Source: Lycorma delicatula
Taxonomy: Eukaryota > Arthropoda > Insecta > Hemiptera > Fulgoridae
Assembly (NCBI RefSeq): GCF_047948215.1
Contig: NC_134465.1
Location: 41,392,153-41,456,152 of the forward strand
Length of the DNA stretch: 64,000 nucleotides
Direction of reading: 5' to 3'
A model generated the notes under the pieces. The model did no database searches. It was not told the DNA's origin and saw nothing but the letters and a program-made list of their open reading frames with translations. Positions within the stretch are counted from its first letter, which is position 1. The number at the start of each line of letters is the position of its first letter. Shown here one piece after another: positions 1-10,339 of the stretch. Both the position numbers and the translations under genes were made by a program.

Positions 1-18
1 CTCGCATAACTCAAAAAC

Positions 19-641
19 TATCTTTCCCGGCTGCACGCAGGGAATATAGGAAGATATATATACTCACGGAACCTCGTAAAACCAGATGTGTCTTTCGCCA
101 CCGCTCAGTCCACATTCTCGTGGACTGCATATGTTATGCGGCGTTGCGTCGTAAGTTTAATTTACCTAGAAACATCCGTGATATCTTGTACAATAATAAC
201 GAAAATTTGGACTGGATGTTTCTGTTTTTGCATAGTAACAGGTTAATGCAAAATATTTAATGTTATCATATATATTTTAATGCAAGAAGAGTTTCTGATC
301 ATTTTTAACCTTTACTTTCAATTTAGATTTTTTTGGTTCTATGTCTTTAATTTTATTATCCGAAAAGGGAGCCTTTTGCACAACCCATCGGAATTAGGTA
401 AGTTTTATACAGTTTCTTTATTCTATTATTTTAACTTTTATATTTTAAAGATTTCGTGAGCGATATTAGTTTTGAGTTTTATTTTACTTTCTAGACTTTT
501 GTTTTAATAAATTTTTATTATATGATTAATATTAATTTTACACCTTATAAGTTTTATTATTTTGGAGTTACTTTACCCTTTTATTAATAAAATTCCGGTG
601 ATAACGCCTAGGCGTTTTTCGCCCCCCCCCCTAAAAAAAAT
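19..641 (+). mobile_element. 5'-truncated LINE 3' end (C-terminal ORF2 tail plus 3' UTR)
   Basis: Bases 52-260 translate without a stop into the tail of a LINE ORF2 protein. It has the Cys/His-spaced segment and the ending RRKFNLPRNIRDILYNNN followed by LDWMFLFLHSNRLMQNI and TAA at 258-260, as in jockey/R1-type elements after the reverse transcriptase. About 380 bases of AT-rich 3' UTR follow, ending in a C-run and an A8 tail near 641. The insert is flanked by ACTCAAAAAC at 9-18 and again at 642-651, and both flanks belong to repeat A. It is therefore a short retrotransposed fragment sitting inside a repeat A copy. Only about 70 residues remain, so it is non-functional. The clade is inferred from the tail alone. 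Confidence 0.75.
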
Positions 642-1186
642 ACTCAAAAACGATTAGCTCGTAGAATGTTGAAATTTCGTATTTAGGACTGTTGTAACAT
701 CTATTTGTGCACCTCTCCTTTTGATTGTAATTGACTTAACCAAAAATGTCCAAAAAAACTTAAAATAAAAAAAAAATTGGATTTTGGATTTTTTCTTAAC
801 TGCAGTAATAAGTCCTCATTGAGAGCTTTTCAACGATGTATCATAAGTGGTACTTATTTCCGTCGGTTCCAGAGTTATAGCCAAATAAAATCTTAATTAA
901 TGATATATTTCCATCTTACAAGGGTAGATTTTAAATCGGACTTCACTTCCTTTTTTTTTACATTTTTTTAAATTTAAATATATTGATTTATTAATAACTA
1001 TCAACCTCCGATTGTAAAAAAAAAATTTTTACGATAAATAATAATTCAGTAACAATAAAAAATAATAATATGAAAAAAATCTGAAGTTATTAATGAAATA
1101 AAATTTTATGTACTTTTAAAAATGTGTGTATCTAATCTAATAGGCGTACAAGGAAGTGTGGTGTTCACATCAGATTTTTTTACCTG
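642..1186 (+). repeat. repeat A, copy 1 (split; first 18 bases of the window are its other part)
   Basis: This matches the repeat A copies at 7.7, 11.6, 40.9 and 50.0 kb: the stretches CTCAAAAACGATTAG, GGACTGTTGTAACATCTA and TTTTTCTTAACTGCAGTAAT, then an AT-rich 3' part ending near CACATCAGATTTTTT. The portion upstream of the LINE insertion is visible as bases 1-18 (CTCGCATAACTCAAAAAC). It is non-coding. A full copy is about 650-700 bp, and some copies have a tRNA-like B box (GGTTCGAATCC) in the middle. Confidence 0.8.
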
Positions 1187-1934
1187 CAAATACAGAAGCG
1201 TTACTGATTTTAACCAAAAAATAAATAAAAACTCTATTTTAGAATGTAGTAACAAATATTAATACGCAATTATTATGATGTTTAATTACAAAGCATTTTA
1301 CTGGGTGGTCATTGCTGATTGCACCGAAGATTACCAGAGATCAGAAACTGGATTGAACTGAAATTCATTATGCGGTTGGTTTCATTACCGGTCGGTATCA
1401 TTGCGTGTGATATGTGTGCGGTTAAACGTGTCGTGTCTGTAGATGAGACGAGATCAGATGAGAAGCCTATATGAGGATGTGGGTTGTATACGCTGTCATT
1501 AGCAATGCTTATTGCCTCCCCCTAACCGCTCCTCCTCACCCTTTTATTACACTTACTCCATAAATCTCAGTATCATTCTTTCTCTTTCTAACTAATAAAA
1601 AGAGAAACAATGATACCTAACCGCTATATTAGAGAGAGAAAGAATGAGTGATTTACAGTGGTGGGGAGACGTACAGTTTGAGTGAGAAAATGTCGAGAGA
1701 GGTGGGGATGATCTAGCGGTTGGAGTACCAGCACCAAATGTTGTTAACCCCCATCAATTTTTACAACATACATACATTGCATTAAAACTCATTTGATTTA
1801 ATATTAACCGAACTAAAAACATTTTATTAAACAGTGTATTATTCACATAAAAAAATTAAGTTTTATTTTCTAACGAAAAATAGAATTCATCAAATAACTA
1901 TTATGTTTTTTTTTTATAAAATAATTTATAGTGC
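1187..1934. other. no gene; AT-rich with one hairpin
   Basis: No open frame or familiar repeat is visible here. Bases 1340-1750 are less AT-rich than their surroundings and contain a strong hairpin, listed separately. Confidence 0.5.
1570..1616. repeat. hairpin, 18-bp stem
   Basis: GTATCATTCTTTCTCTTT at 1570-1587 pairs with AAAGAGAAACAATGATAC at about 1599-1616, with one mismatch and a loop of about 11 bases. A third related arm (AGAGAGAAAGAATGA) follows at about 1632-1646. It could be a miniature element remnant. No function is claimed. Confidence 0.6.
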
Positions 1935-2135
1935 ACCCGGTTACAAAATTTGAAGCCCAGGTGAATCCCGGAGTCAACTCTTGGACTCCTCGGGGCCTCC
2001 CTGGGCATACCCTATGGCTGTAGAGTTTGCTTCGCTCGCCATTCCCAATTTGCCAAGGGGACCGGCGCTCTGGACAGCCGCAGAGCCAGCTTCAGTTGCC
2101 TTTCCATCTACCTAGAGGGCTCCACCCCATGGTTA
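1935..2135. other. GC-rich patch, unrecognised
   Basis: About 200 bases of clearly GC-rich sequence with abrupt borders lie in otherwise AT-rich DNA. There is no long open frame and no A/B-box pair that I can place. It may be the 5' region of a retroelement or an exon fragment. I do not recognise it. Confidence 0.4.
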
Positions 2136-3215
2136 TGATAATAATACTGATAAATAATAATTATAGTACTCAGGCTTTATAGAAACCTGAAAAAGAAACT
2201 AAACTATAAAAAACAGAATAATATTAACTACGGTACCAAAGTACACACACCTTTGACGACGAAAAATTCAGATTTCTTTGCCGCAGTGGCAGAACGCGAA
2301 ACGGATTGATCTATGTTTTTCCTTAATGAATATCTATAATTCACAACTTCACCCTCCTTGATGGTTGAAGAAATAATGAATATTTTTAATATCTTAACCC
2401 TCATGCGAGCTAGGGTCTCAGTCGATGACTTAAAACCTTCAAAAATTGGGGAGGAGTGCGATGGGGTGCCACCGTAATATCAAGGCAACCGCTCGTCCGA
2501 TTTTTACGATTCAAACGGCATATGTATCAGCAGGTCGAGCGCTAACTGTTTAACGAATCGGTACAATCTTGGTCGACCGGATCTTGGTTATCCGGAAAGT
2601 AAATCTTTTAGCTCTATGTTGTGATTTCACTCACACACCGTAAAACGTACCGATCCGATCTTTCGCTAAATACGCTCAAACCTGTCCGCTAGCGCAGCTG
2701 TAAAGTATAAACTTATGAAGACTAAAAAAAGTAGAAAATAATAAATATATTAAAAAAAAAACTTTTCAAAACCATTCTTATATTAAATGCATTAAAAAGA
2801 AGAAAATTTAAAAAAGTAAAAATATTTTTTTAAAACGCCACTCTTAAATTAAACGTAGTAAAAGGTAAAAAATTGTTTATTAAAGCTTGCTGTAAAATCC
2901 ATTCTGAGATACCGTCCTAAAATTATTTTTAACCTTTTATTGCGTTTAATTAAACAGTGGTGCTTTAAAAAATGTTTTTACATGTTTTTTTATTTATTTA
3001 TGTGATTGTTTTTGTTCATATAATAATGAACTATAACCAAGAAGTATGCACCGGAATGTATCGATCACTAGCGAAAAATCCCGATTTGTTAGTATCAATT
3101 CTAGAGTTAAATTTTTCTAATTTAACTTTCGTATCAATTTTCATCATTCAATAACAATATTTTTGCACAACAGATAATCAATCTTGGATACCTGATAATC
3201 CCATTTCGCCCGCCA
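2136..3215. other. no gene; AT-rich
   Basis: Nothing can be supported here. Short open frames, such as one at 2972-3154 rich in Phe/Ile/Val, have the composition expected from AT-rich DNA. Bases 2320-2350 share the string AATGAATATCT with 30240, hinting at a small unnamed dispersed repeat. Confidence 0.45.
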
Positions 3216-3325
3216 TGAAACCCGCCCGGTGGGCCCGGCTGCGGAGGCGTGCGGTAGGCACGCCTTGCAGTTAGTACATTCAATAAATGTATCCAAAACT
3301 TTTAGTGATTCAATATAGAGGTCGG
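3216..3325 (+). repeat. repeat F, copy 1
   Basis: A GC-rich block that starts AACCCGCCCGG and continues GCTGCGG..GCGTG and CACG..TGCAG recurs at 14002-14110 in the same orientation, including a looser match over the following 40 bases. The copies are about 110 bp. It is probably a small SINE or another retroposon, and no A/B boxes are clear. Confidence 0.55.
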
Positions 3326-3456
3326 TAGGCATAATTTTCTCTCTAAAAAAAAAAAATTAAAATTATTTAAAATTCATTAATTGTTTATATGAAATAATCG
3401 AATAATTGAAATCCGATCTCATGTAAATATATATATATACATATAGAGTTATATAG

Positions 3457-3460
<4 letters not shown>

Positions 3461-3530
<70 letters not shown>
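3461..3530. repeat. (CT)n(AT)n microsatellite
   Basis: A run of CT dinucleotides passes directly into a run of AT dinucleotides. The same (CT)n(AT)n arrangement occurs inside the Helitron copies at 54.26 and 54.60 kb. Confidence 0.95.
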
Positions 3531-3532
<2 letters not shown>

Positions 3533-3539
3533 TTAAGCC

Positions 3540-4190
3540 AAATTCTTCAGTATGCAAATTTAATTCTGTCACTTTTACAACTGGTAGAAAATTTTGGTTT
3601 CTGCTGTCGGCAATAATCAGCTGATATAATTTGTATTCAACTGTTTTTCAATTCATTTATGGACCCGCATTGCGATCCAAGTTTAGGATTAAACTTATCG
3701 GTCAAAATTTCTTCATACAATTCATAAAGGTAATTTTGATAAAAGGATAGAATTTTGTGAAGAATTTATTATTGCTTATAAAGTCGATTCTTATTTCTAT
3801 ATTTCAGTGATACGGTCTGATGACGCATACTTTAAATCAAACGGCATAGTAAACTGTCGTAATTGTTTATCGACTTATAAAAGTCCTCTTGGAGTAATAA
3901 AGGAACTTAACGTATCTGTAATCGATGTTCATTGTGGGATCACAAAAAAAGAAATATTAGAATCTTACTTCATCTATAGTTTTCATATCTCGAGATGTTA
4001 TTATCGAAACATTAAATAATTCTTTGAATTTGACATTTTCTTTGGCAGCAAGATGGGGAATCACAATTCCCTTCAAGTTTGAAACTACTTCTATCTAATT
4101 CTATTAGTATTGTATATTAGAATAGATAGAATATTAGATAGTTGTATATTGTCTGTTAGATAGAATTGTAGATTAGAATTGAATTGTTGG
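3540..4190. other. no gene; AT-rich
   Basis: No coding trace is credible. Bases 4090-4190 contain a degenerate series of TAGATAGAAT-like units leading up to the hairpin at 4192. Confidence 0.45.
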
Positions 4191-4191
4191 A

Positions 4192-4223
4192 TTGTTCGTC
4201 GATGTCCTATCATCGACGAACAA
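4192..4223. repeat. perfect 13-bp hairpin
   Basis: TTGTTCGTCGATG at 4192-4204 is the exact reverse complement of CATCGACGAACAA at 4211-4223, separated by the six bases TCCTAT. The stem is GC-balanced in AT-rich surroundings, so chance pairing of A/T runs does not explain it. Confidence 0.8.
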
Positions 4224-4726
4224 GAGAATGCTCACCGCGATTTGCACCGCTACGAATATTTTCAAATAATATTTTTAACGGTTAAATATAAATAAAAACA
4301 AAATTATGAAAAATATTTACTTGTACAGTCACACCTATTAATAATAAAAATACAGAAATAAAAGACACCTTTTATTTCATGATTTTATCAAACATTCTCC
4401 TAAAAACATTTGGAAAATTCAATTTCAAATCCGAAATGGCAATACGATAATTTTTCTTTTAATTCCATCAAAAAGAGTTTCTTCAATATTTAAGGATACT
4501 AGGAATGCGTTCAAAACCATTCCCATCGTTCTGTACTTTTTTTAATTCATAATTTCTGCCCGTATACGGTTTTTAATTTCAAAAGAAAGAAAAAAAAAAA
4601 TAGTAAAAATGTCAAAAAAATAGTTTGACCTTGAATCCAACAGGTGTGTCAACTTCTAAATAAGAAATTATTTAACGGTTGTTACTTCCAGTATAGTTCT
4701 TAAAGATTTACAATCTTTAAATTACG

Positions 4727-5235
4727 TTGATGTAAAATTGTGATACTGAAAATTTGATATACAATATCGGATGTAGTGTTTACTAAGAGTTCGTAATATG
4801 TTATCCGTCACTAGGATTGCCATGGAGGAGTCAACCTTCTCGTCCGACGATAAAGTGTGAAAATGGTTGTTTCGCGGGTCTAGTAATAAAATCTTTCAAC
4901 GACTACCACAGTTTTTGCGTTTTCTCTCGGTGATTACGCTGAATATATTAAATAGGTAGCTGGCGATACTTTCTTATATGTTATAATCATATTTTTGGAA
5001 TAAGTATCAAGGAACGGTTTACACAATTTTCAATTTACCATTTTGTATAAAATAATCCTGTTTTTTTTTTTTTACTAGTCGGTTACCTTGTTCAATAATA
5101 AAACAATAGATAGATTTTACTTCCTTGTACGAAGTAAAGGAAATATTGTGATCTCGAAAAATTTCGGTTTTCAGATTTCAACGGAAATATCTTTTTTGAC
5201 CATCCATGAATCCATTTTGATTAATTTCGATGATG
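4727..5235 (+). repeat. duplicated block E plus 5' part of repeat A, copy 1
   Basis: The block is near-identical to 11199-11717. Shared stretches include AATATCGGATGTAGTGTTTA, CACTAGGATTGCCATGGAGG, TTTCGCGGGTCTAGTAATAA and AAGGAACGGTTTACACAATT, followed by a T-run and then the start of repeat A (TTTTACTTCCTTGTACGAAG at about 5116). Repeat A is cut off near 5235 in this copy. The E-A junction is the same in both copies. Confidence 0.85.
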
Positions 5236-5322
5236 GTTCCGTAATGGTGAGTTTGGATGCATTATATCAGCCTTCAATTAATGAATGAAAATGATTAAAA
5301 AAAATAAACAGAACGTTTCAAT

Positions 5323-5405
5323 CTCCGTGGCGGAGTGGTAACGCCTGAACCTTTAATCCGGAGATTTTGCGTTCGAATCCCGGTCAGATATGGTCATTTT
5401 TCTTT
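5323..5405 (+). repeat. SINE C, 5' fragment (tRNA-like)
   Basis: CCGTGGCGGAGTGGTAACG followed by GCGTTCGAATCCCGGTCAG corresponds to the tRNA-like A and B boxes of SINE C, as seen at 10.5, 29.9 and 51.4 kb. The acceptor ends do not pair, and a SINE-like tail (ATGGTCATTTTT) follows. I therefore read it as a SINE head and not a functional tRNA gene. Confidence 0.7.
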
Positions 5406-5555
5406 CATACGTTATAAAAAATCCACCCTCATACGGCAAAATGATCAAAAGCAGTCGACGCCTGTTATCTCAAAAAATTAAGAAACTTTCTTTATAATAA
5501 AAAACGATCGACTACACTTGAAAGTTTTCTTTTTTGTTACTCCTCAGTAGGTTTA

Positions 5556-6880
5556 TACAGGATGATTTTTTAGTCCTGTTATCCAATTGTTAATGTCTGG
5601 TAATTTTTTTCTAAGACACGAAGATGGTAGCGCTACTCAACCGGTATAGATACGGCAGTGTAAGTTGATTCTCCTTGAGCTGTTTAAACTTTTGTGCCGT
5701 TTTTGGTAATGTTACGAACAGAATGTCTTTTTACCATAAAACAATGAATTCTCATTCTTGAACAATATTTGCTACGAAATAGTACGCGAGTGTAAAAGAA
5801 TCACATCAAATTAAATTTGTTGGTGTTCCTCCGCCAGAAAAAATTGTTAATTTCTAAGCTAGCAAACCGATTTCGAGAGGCAGGTAGTGTTTGCGACAGA
5901 AAACGTAGTGGTCGACCAACTCGCTTGACACATGACGTTTTAGAGAATGTGAAAACAAGATTATTCGATTCTCCACGGAAAAGTTTACGAAAACTTTCCA
6001 CGCAAATCGGTTTGTCATATTCCAGTGTTTAGAAAGCCGCTAAACAATTGAAATTGTATCCGTATCGCGTACGATTAGTCCAAGAGCCTTCAGATTTAAA
6101 CAAGCGATTGCAATATTGCCGTCGGTTTAGGTCTCTCGTAAACGATAACGGAATCGAATTTTTAAACACAGTGTTCTTTAGTGATGAAGCTTGGATCCAT
6201 CTCGACGGTTATGTGAACAGTCAAAACTGTCGAATTTGTGCGATTGAAAATCCTAACGCTTTACAAGACAAATCTTTGCATCCTGAAAAAATTGGTGTGT
6301 GGTGTGCGATATCTCGTCATCGTATAGTCGGACCCGTTTTCCTCGAACAGATAGTAAACGGTGAAGTATACAGGAATATTGTGCGCCAATTTTTGTCCCT
6401 CCTGGAACCTCAAGTACGGTATTGCTGGTTTCAGAAAGACTACATGCCACAAGTCTCGAGAAACCGTGGATTTTCTGCAAGAGTTCTTTGATGATCGAAT
6501 AATAGGCAAGGGCTTATGGCCTCCAAGGTCCCCAGACCTCACATCTCCTGATTGCTTTTTGTGGGGCTATATTAAGTCCGAGGCCTTCAAAGACAATCCT
6601 CACACTATTGATGAACTTAAAGTCAATATTACAGACTTAATCACGAATATTTCCAATGCGACTCTTAAAAAGGTTTCTACTAATATGCTAAAAAGAGTCC
6701 GTGCGTTTAAGAGTCCGTGCAAGGGGTGGGCATTTTGAGCATATTATTTAACAATTATGTAAGTAAGCTTTTTATTAAATCTCTTTTGTGAGTAACAAAT
6801 ACATTTTTTTATTTCATCTAAATTTCCCTTTCTTAAATTACATTTAAAATTGGTTAACAGGACTAAAAAATCGCTCTGTA
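5556..6880 (+). mobile_element. Tc1/mariner-superfamily transposon 1, TIR to TIR
   Basis: The left end (TACAGGATGATTTTTTAGTC) and the reverse complement of the right end (TACAGAGCGATTTTTTAGTC) match over about 30 bases, with TA at both edges as expected for this superfamily. The element is about 1.3 kb and encloses a broken transposase reading frame. A truncated sibling lies at 13771-13999 on the other strand. Confidence 0.88.
5817..6738 (+). pseudogene. Tc1/mariner-superfamily transposase, decayed
   Basis: This was a DDE/D cut-and-paste transposase. An HTH-like N-terminus (FREAGSV..SGRPTRLT) is followed by an in-frame TAG at 6030-6032 where a Tyr codon is likely. The same frame then runs from 6033 to about 6440 with the first catalytic motif FFSDEAWIHLDGYVNSQN. 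Near the second motif (WFQKD) the frame shifts. It continues at about 6440-6738 with the third motif PPRSPDLTSPDCFLWGY and a C-terminal helix region ending LKRVRAF. All three acidic motifs are still visible, but one stop and at least one frameshift prevent a product. The family is widespread in insects and is often annotated as Tc3-like. I cannot assign the subfamily from the sequence alone. Confidence 0.88.
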
Positions 6881-7697
6881 GAATATTATTTGAAAAAGTT
6901 GTAATTCTATGTAAAAGAAAAGATTATTTTTAAATTTTAAATATTCCTACAATATTACGATTAATATCTTCTAAAGTGAGTCCGTATTTAAAATTTAAAT
7001 AACCGTCGAAATCGTGGGAACTGATTATAAATGAAATAGGTTTATCAAAGAGGGATAAAAAAAAACAAAAACGACTATAGGAATTAACAAAGTTTAAGTC
7101 CCTAAGTTAGAAAACGTTAAACAACGTCCGGTAAATAAAACAACCGAATGAGTATAATGATATGCGGCTACATAATTTGTATGTAAATACCCGTATCTTA
7201 CTCGTTTGAAAGTATAACGACTTTGTTCCGTCTACGTAGAAGCTTACCGCATCAAATTATACGAATAACAAGGATGAGTAGTATCCTAAAATATTTCAAT
7301 AAAATACAGACAGGATAATTCATTTTTATTATTTCCCATTTTTTATTTATTTGTTTTTTGGTCGTCGTTCATTCGATTTATTTAATTAACTTTATCTTCA
7401 TCTCTTTATATTTTCCATTAATATTTTACCTTCAAGGAATTTGGTTCGTTCTTCATCTTTAATTATTTTCTTTTATATAAATTATAAATAACAATTATAT
7501 GTTTATTATAGCAGTATTTATACCACGGTACTCACGGAAGTGAGTGATACAAAAATTAAGCTTCAAATAGCGTAGTTTAGTTTTTTTTTAAAATACAGGC
7601 AATGAATTGCATTTCCGGTCAACTTATGAAATTCATTTTTAAAAATCAATTCCATAACTTTATTAATTTATATCTTTAAGATAAAGTAATTTCTTTT
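6881..7697. other. no gene; AT-rich
   Basis: No coding or repeat signature is supported. Confidence 0.45.
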
Positions 7698-8335
7698 TTA
7701 CTTCGTTGTATAAAGTAAAAGGAAGTGTTGTAATCGCCAAATTTTTCCGTTTACAGATTTCAACGAAAATATCCATTTTGACCATCCCTGAATCCATTTT
7801 GACTAGTTTCGGCGTGATGTACGTATATATCTCGCGTAACTCAAATACGATTAACCATAGAATGTTGAGATTTTGGATTTAGGATTGTTGTAACATATAG
7901 TTGTTCACCTCCTCTTTTGATTGTAATGGACTGGACCGAAAGAGTCCAAAAAAGTCCAAAATCCAAAGTCTTTTGTTTTTTGGACTTTTTCTTAACTGTA
8001 GTAATATGCCCTCATTGAGGGCTTTTGTACAATATATCATAAGTGGTAATTATTTTCATTGGTTCCAGAGTTATAGCCCAATAAAATCATAATTAATGAA
8101 ATATTTGGATTTTACAAGGGGAAGGCACTTCGGTCGAATCCTACTTCATCTCCTTTTTTGTTTTAATTTAAATATATTGATTTATTAATAATTATTGACC
8201 TCAGATTGTAAAAAGAAAATTCCAATTAATAATAATTCAATAATAACAAAAACATTGTAAAAAAAAATGTTATAAAAAAAATATATAATTTAATAGGCAT
8301 ACATGGAAGTTATACGGTGTCCACATCAGGAATTT
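7698..8335 (+). repeat. repeat A, copy 2
   Basis: The copy begins TTTACTTCGTTGTATAAAGT, runs through ATCCCTGAATCCATTTTGAC, CTCGCGTAACTCAAA and TTTTTCTTAACTGTAGTAAT, and ends GTCCACATCAGG. It is nearly complete but diverged. The short open frames across it have no support as genes. Confidence 0.85.
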
Positions 8336-9013
8336 TTTGAAAAGCAATAACCAAAATTAAGAATTCTTCTTTTTCACAATTTTATGTAAAAATGTTTATT
8401 TCCAATTTTATGATTCGATTTTCTAGGAAGTGGCAAAAACGTATGCATATTTTTTTTCAAGAAATAGTAAACATTAAGGGCTATCTAGAATTTTACATTT
8501 TAAATACACTGGTAACTTTAGAGATGGATTAAAATTTAAAATTAACTTTTAAAAATTAAAAAAATATTTGTTGTTACATACCATCGGATTCGGATGGGCA
8601 AAAAAGTTTTATACTGGTTTGAAGGCCACTATAAAATTTTCTATCGATATAAAAAATATTGACGTAAAAACTTACAACTGCTTTTCTGAAACAAGATTTT
8701 GCTTCAGAGAAAATTTTTGGGGATGGGAAGTATTAAATAAAACCTTTTGGTGATTAGTAATATCGATAAAAAAAATTCAAATTTTGAATGAAAAATGTTT
8801 TGCTAAAGTGCCCCGGTAAATATTTGAAATTTTATTTCGGCCAAACACTCCCACTCCTTTTACCAATTTTTAAAAAAAATTTAATAATTATTTCCCCCGA
8901 AGGTAGTATTTGTCTACCGAGTTTGAAGGAAATGGTTGGCGGGGTCCAGAGTTATATGACCAAATACAGGCCAACATACGTACAAATATCTGACTGACAA
9001 AATAGATTTTTTA
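8336..9013. other. no gene; possible further repeat
   Basis: Bases 8800-9000 contain CCAGAGTTATATGACCAAAT and CCGAGTTTGAAGGAAATG, a style shared with repeats A and D and the Helitron (a sentence-like block ending in 'GAGTTAT..CAAAT'). This may be the edge of another dispersed family. No credible gene is present. Confidence 0.35.
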
Positions 9014-9027
9014 GACTCGGGAGCATT

Positions 9028-9284
9028 AACCCACCGAGTTGGTCTAGCGGTGAACGCGTCTTCCCAAATCAGCTGATTTGGAACTCGAGAGTTACAGTGT
9101 TCAAATCCTAGTAAAGTCGGTTATTTTTACACGGATTTGAACACTAGATCGTGGATACCGGTGTTCTTTGGTGGGTTGGGCTTCAAATAACCACACATCT
9201 CAGGAATAAATTACACTCTTACATATCATCCTCCGAAGTATTATCTGAACGGTAGTTACCGGAGGCTAAAACAGGAAAAAAAAA
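9028..9284 (+). mobile_element. SINE B, copy 1, with target-site duplication
   Basis: This is a tRNA-derived SINE. The A box is TGGTCTAGCGG (9040-9050), the B box is GTTCAAATC (9099-9107), and a self-complementary CCAAATCAGCTGATTTGG lies at 9064-9081 between them. The 3' end is CGGAGGCTAAAACAGG followed by an A9 run. Flanks GACTCGGGAGCATT (9014-9027) and GACTTGCGAGCATT (9285-9298) match at 12 of 14 positions. RNA polymerase III would read it on the plus strand. Six further copies occur in the window. Confidence 0.88.
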
Positions 9285-9344
9285 GACTTGCGAGCATTGG
9301 AATAAAATTTTATTTCGATGATTATTTACAATTTATTGAATTTA

Positions 9345-9489
9345 TTTTTAGTTTCCTGTCTTGACAGCGCTATAGCAGAGCTGTAGTTGTAAAAGGAAAA
9401 ATATTGTAATTTCCGGATGTTAATGTTCGTATGTACGTGTTAGAGAGAGAGACAGGGAGAGTGTGTGTATGTGTGAGTGAGAGAGATCG

Positions 9490-9569
<80 letters not shown>

Positions 9570-10290
9570 TGAGAGAGTGATAGCGATAGAGGAAGAGAGA
9601 GTGAGAGTGATACAGCGATCGAGAGAGACAGAGAGCGCATTTTCGGTGTTGGTTTCTTAGTAACCTTTTATCTCTAAAACTACGGGACCGATTTTGACCA
9701 AACTTGGTCAGATTAATTCTACATATGAGGCATTGATGCCATTAAAGTTTCAACTTAAAAGATCAAGTGGTGAGGAAGTAGAGTAAGGTCACCCTCAATA
9801 TCTGAGATTTCCCCTAATTAAGGTCATATTTTTGTTAGGCACATTTGTTAATGACTAAAAAATAATAATATCTGCAAAAAACATTTTTGAAAAATTGCAT
9901 CCCCTCCCCCAAAAATACTGTAAACTACTGTTATGTTGTGACGTCACCGGTGAGCGATAGAAATAAATAAATTTATAACATTTAAATTGTGAAATAGTAC
10001 ATCGGTCAGGTCGAGTCTCCAACTCGATCGCCCGGTACCTGGTGTGTTAATCCTCGCGGCTACACCGGTCTACCGACCGTACGAGCGAAATTTGTTCTAT
10101 GTAAGTTGTGAAATTAGTTTAGTTAGTACCGCCACATCCGCGCTAATTAAATACGGTATGCACGCGCGCTTAACTTAGAAATATTGAATTAAACGAAAAA
10201 CTTTTATATTTAAATAAAATGATAAATATTTTTTATTTTTTATTTTTTTATTTTATGTGTTGTGGGTGTGTGTAAGCCGTACATCGGAAA
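9345..10290 (-). repeat. repeat D, copy 1
   Basis: In the minus orientation it carries a tRNA-like segment (A-box-like GTGTAGCCGCGAGG, then a B-box-like GTTGGAGACTCGACC) followed by about 550 bases ending in CTATAGCGCTGTC. On the plus strand it reads AAACTACGGGACCGATTTTG and GACGTCACCGGTGAGCG. A (GA)n(GT)n microsatellite has expanded inside it. Other copies are at 20.9, 35.0, 47.3, 55.7 and 61.8 kb. Confidence 0.8.
9443..9637. repeat. (GA)n(GT)n(GA)n microsatellite
   Basis: Alternating GA and GT tracts are interrupted by a few substitutions. They sit within repeat D. Confidence 0.95.
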
Positions 10291-10339
10291 CAACTGTGTT
10301 GTCAGCTTTTTTTAATGAATCATTATACTTAAGCGTATT

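Noticed and set aside
3363..3572. Open frame rich in Tyr-Ile and Arg-Glu
   Set aside because: It is the translation of the (CT)n(AT)n microsatellite.
5323..5405. Possible tRNA gene (A box plus GTTCGAATCCCGG)
   Set aside because: The acceptor ends do not pair, the same head occurs in several SINE C copies, and a SINE-like tail follows.
9440..9640. Ser-Leu/Thr-His repeat frame
   Set aside because: Artefact of the (GA)n(GT)n microsatellite.
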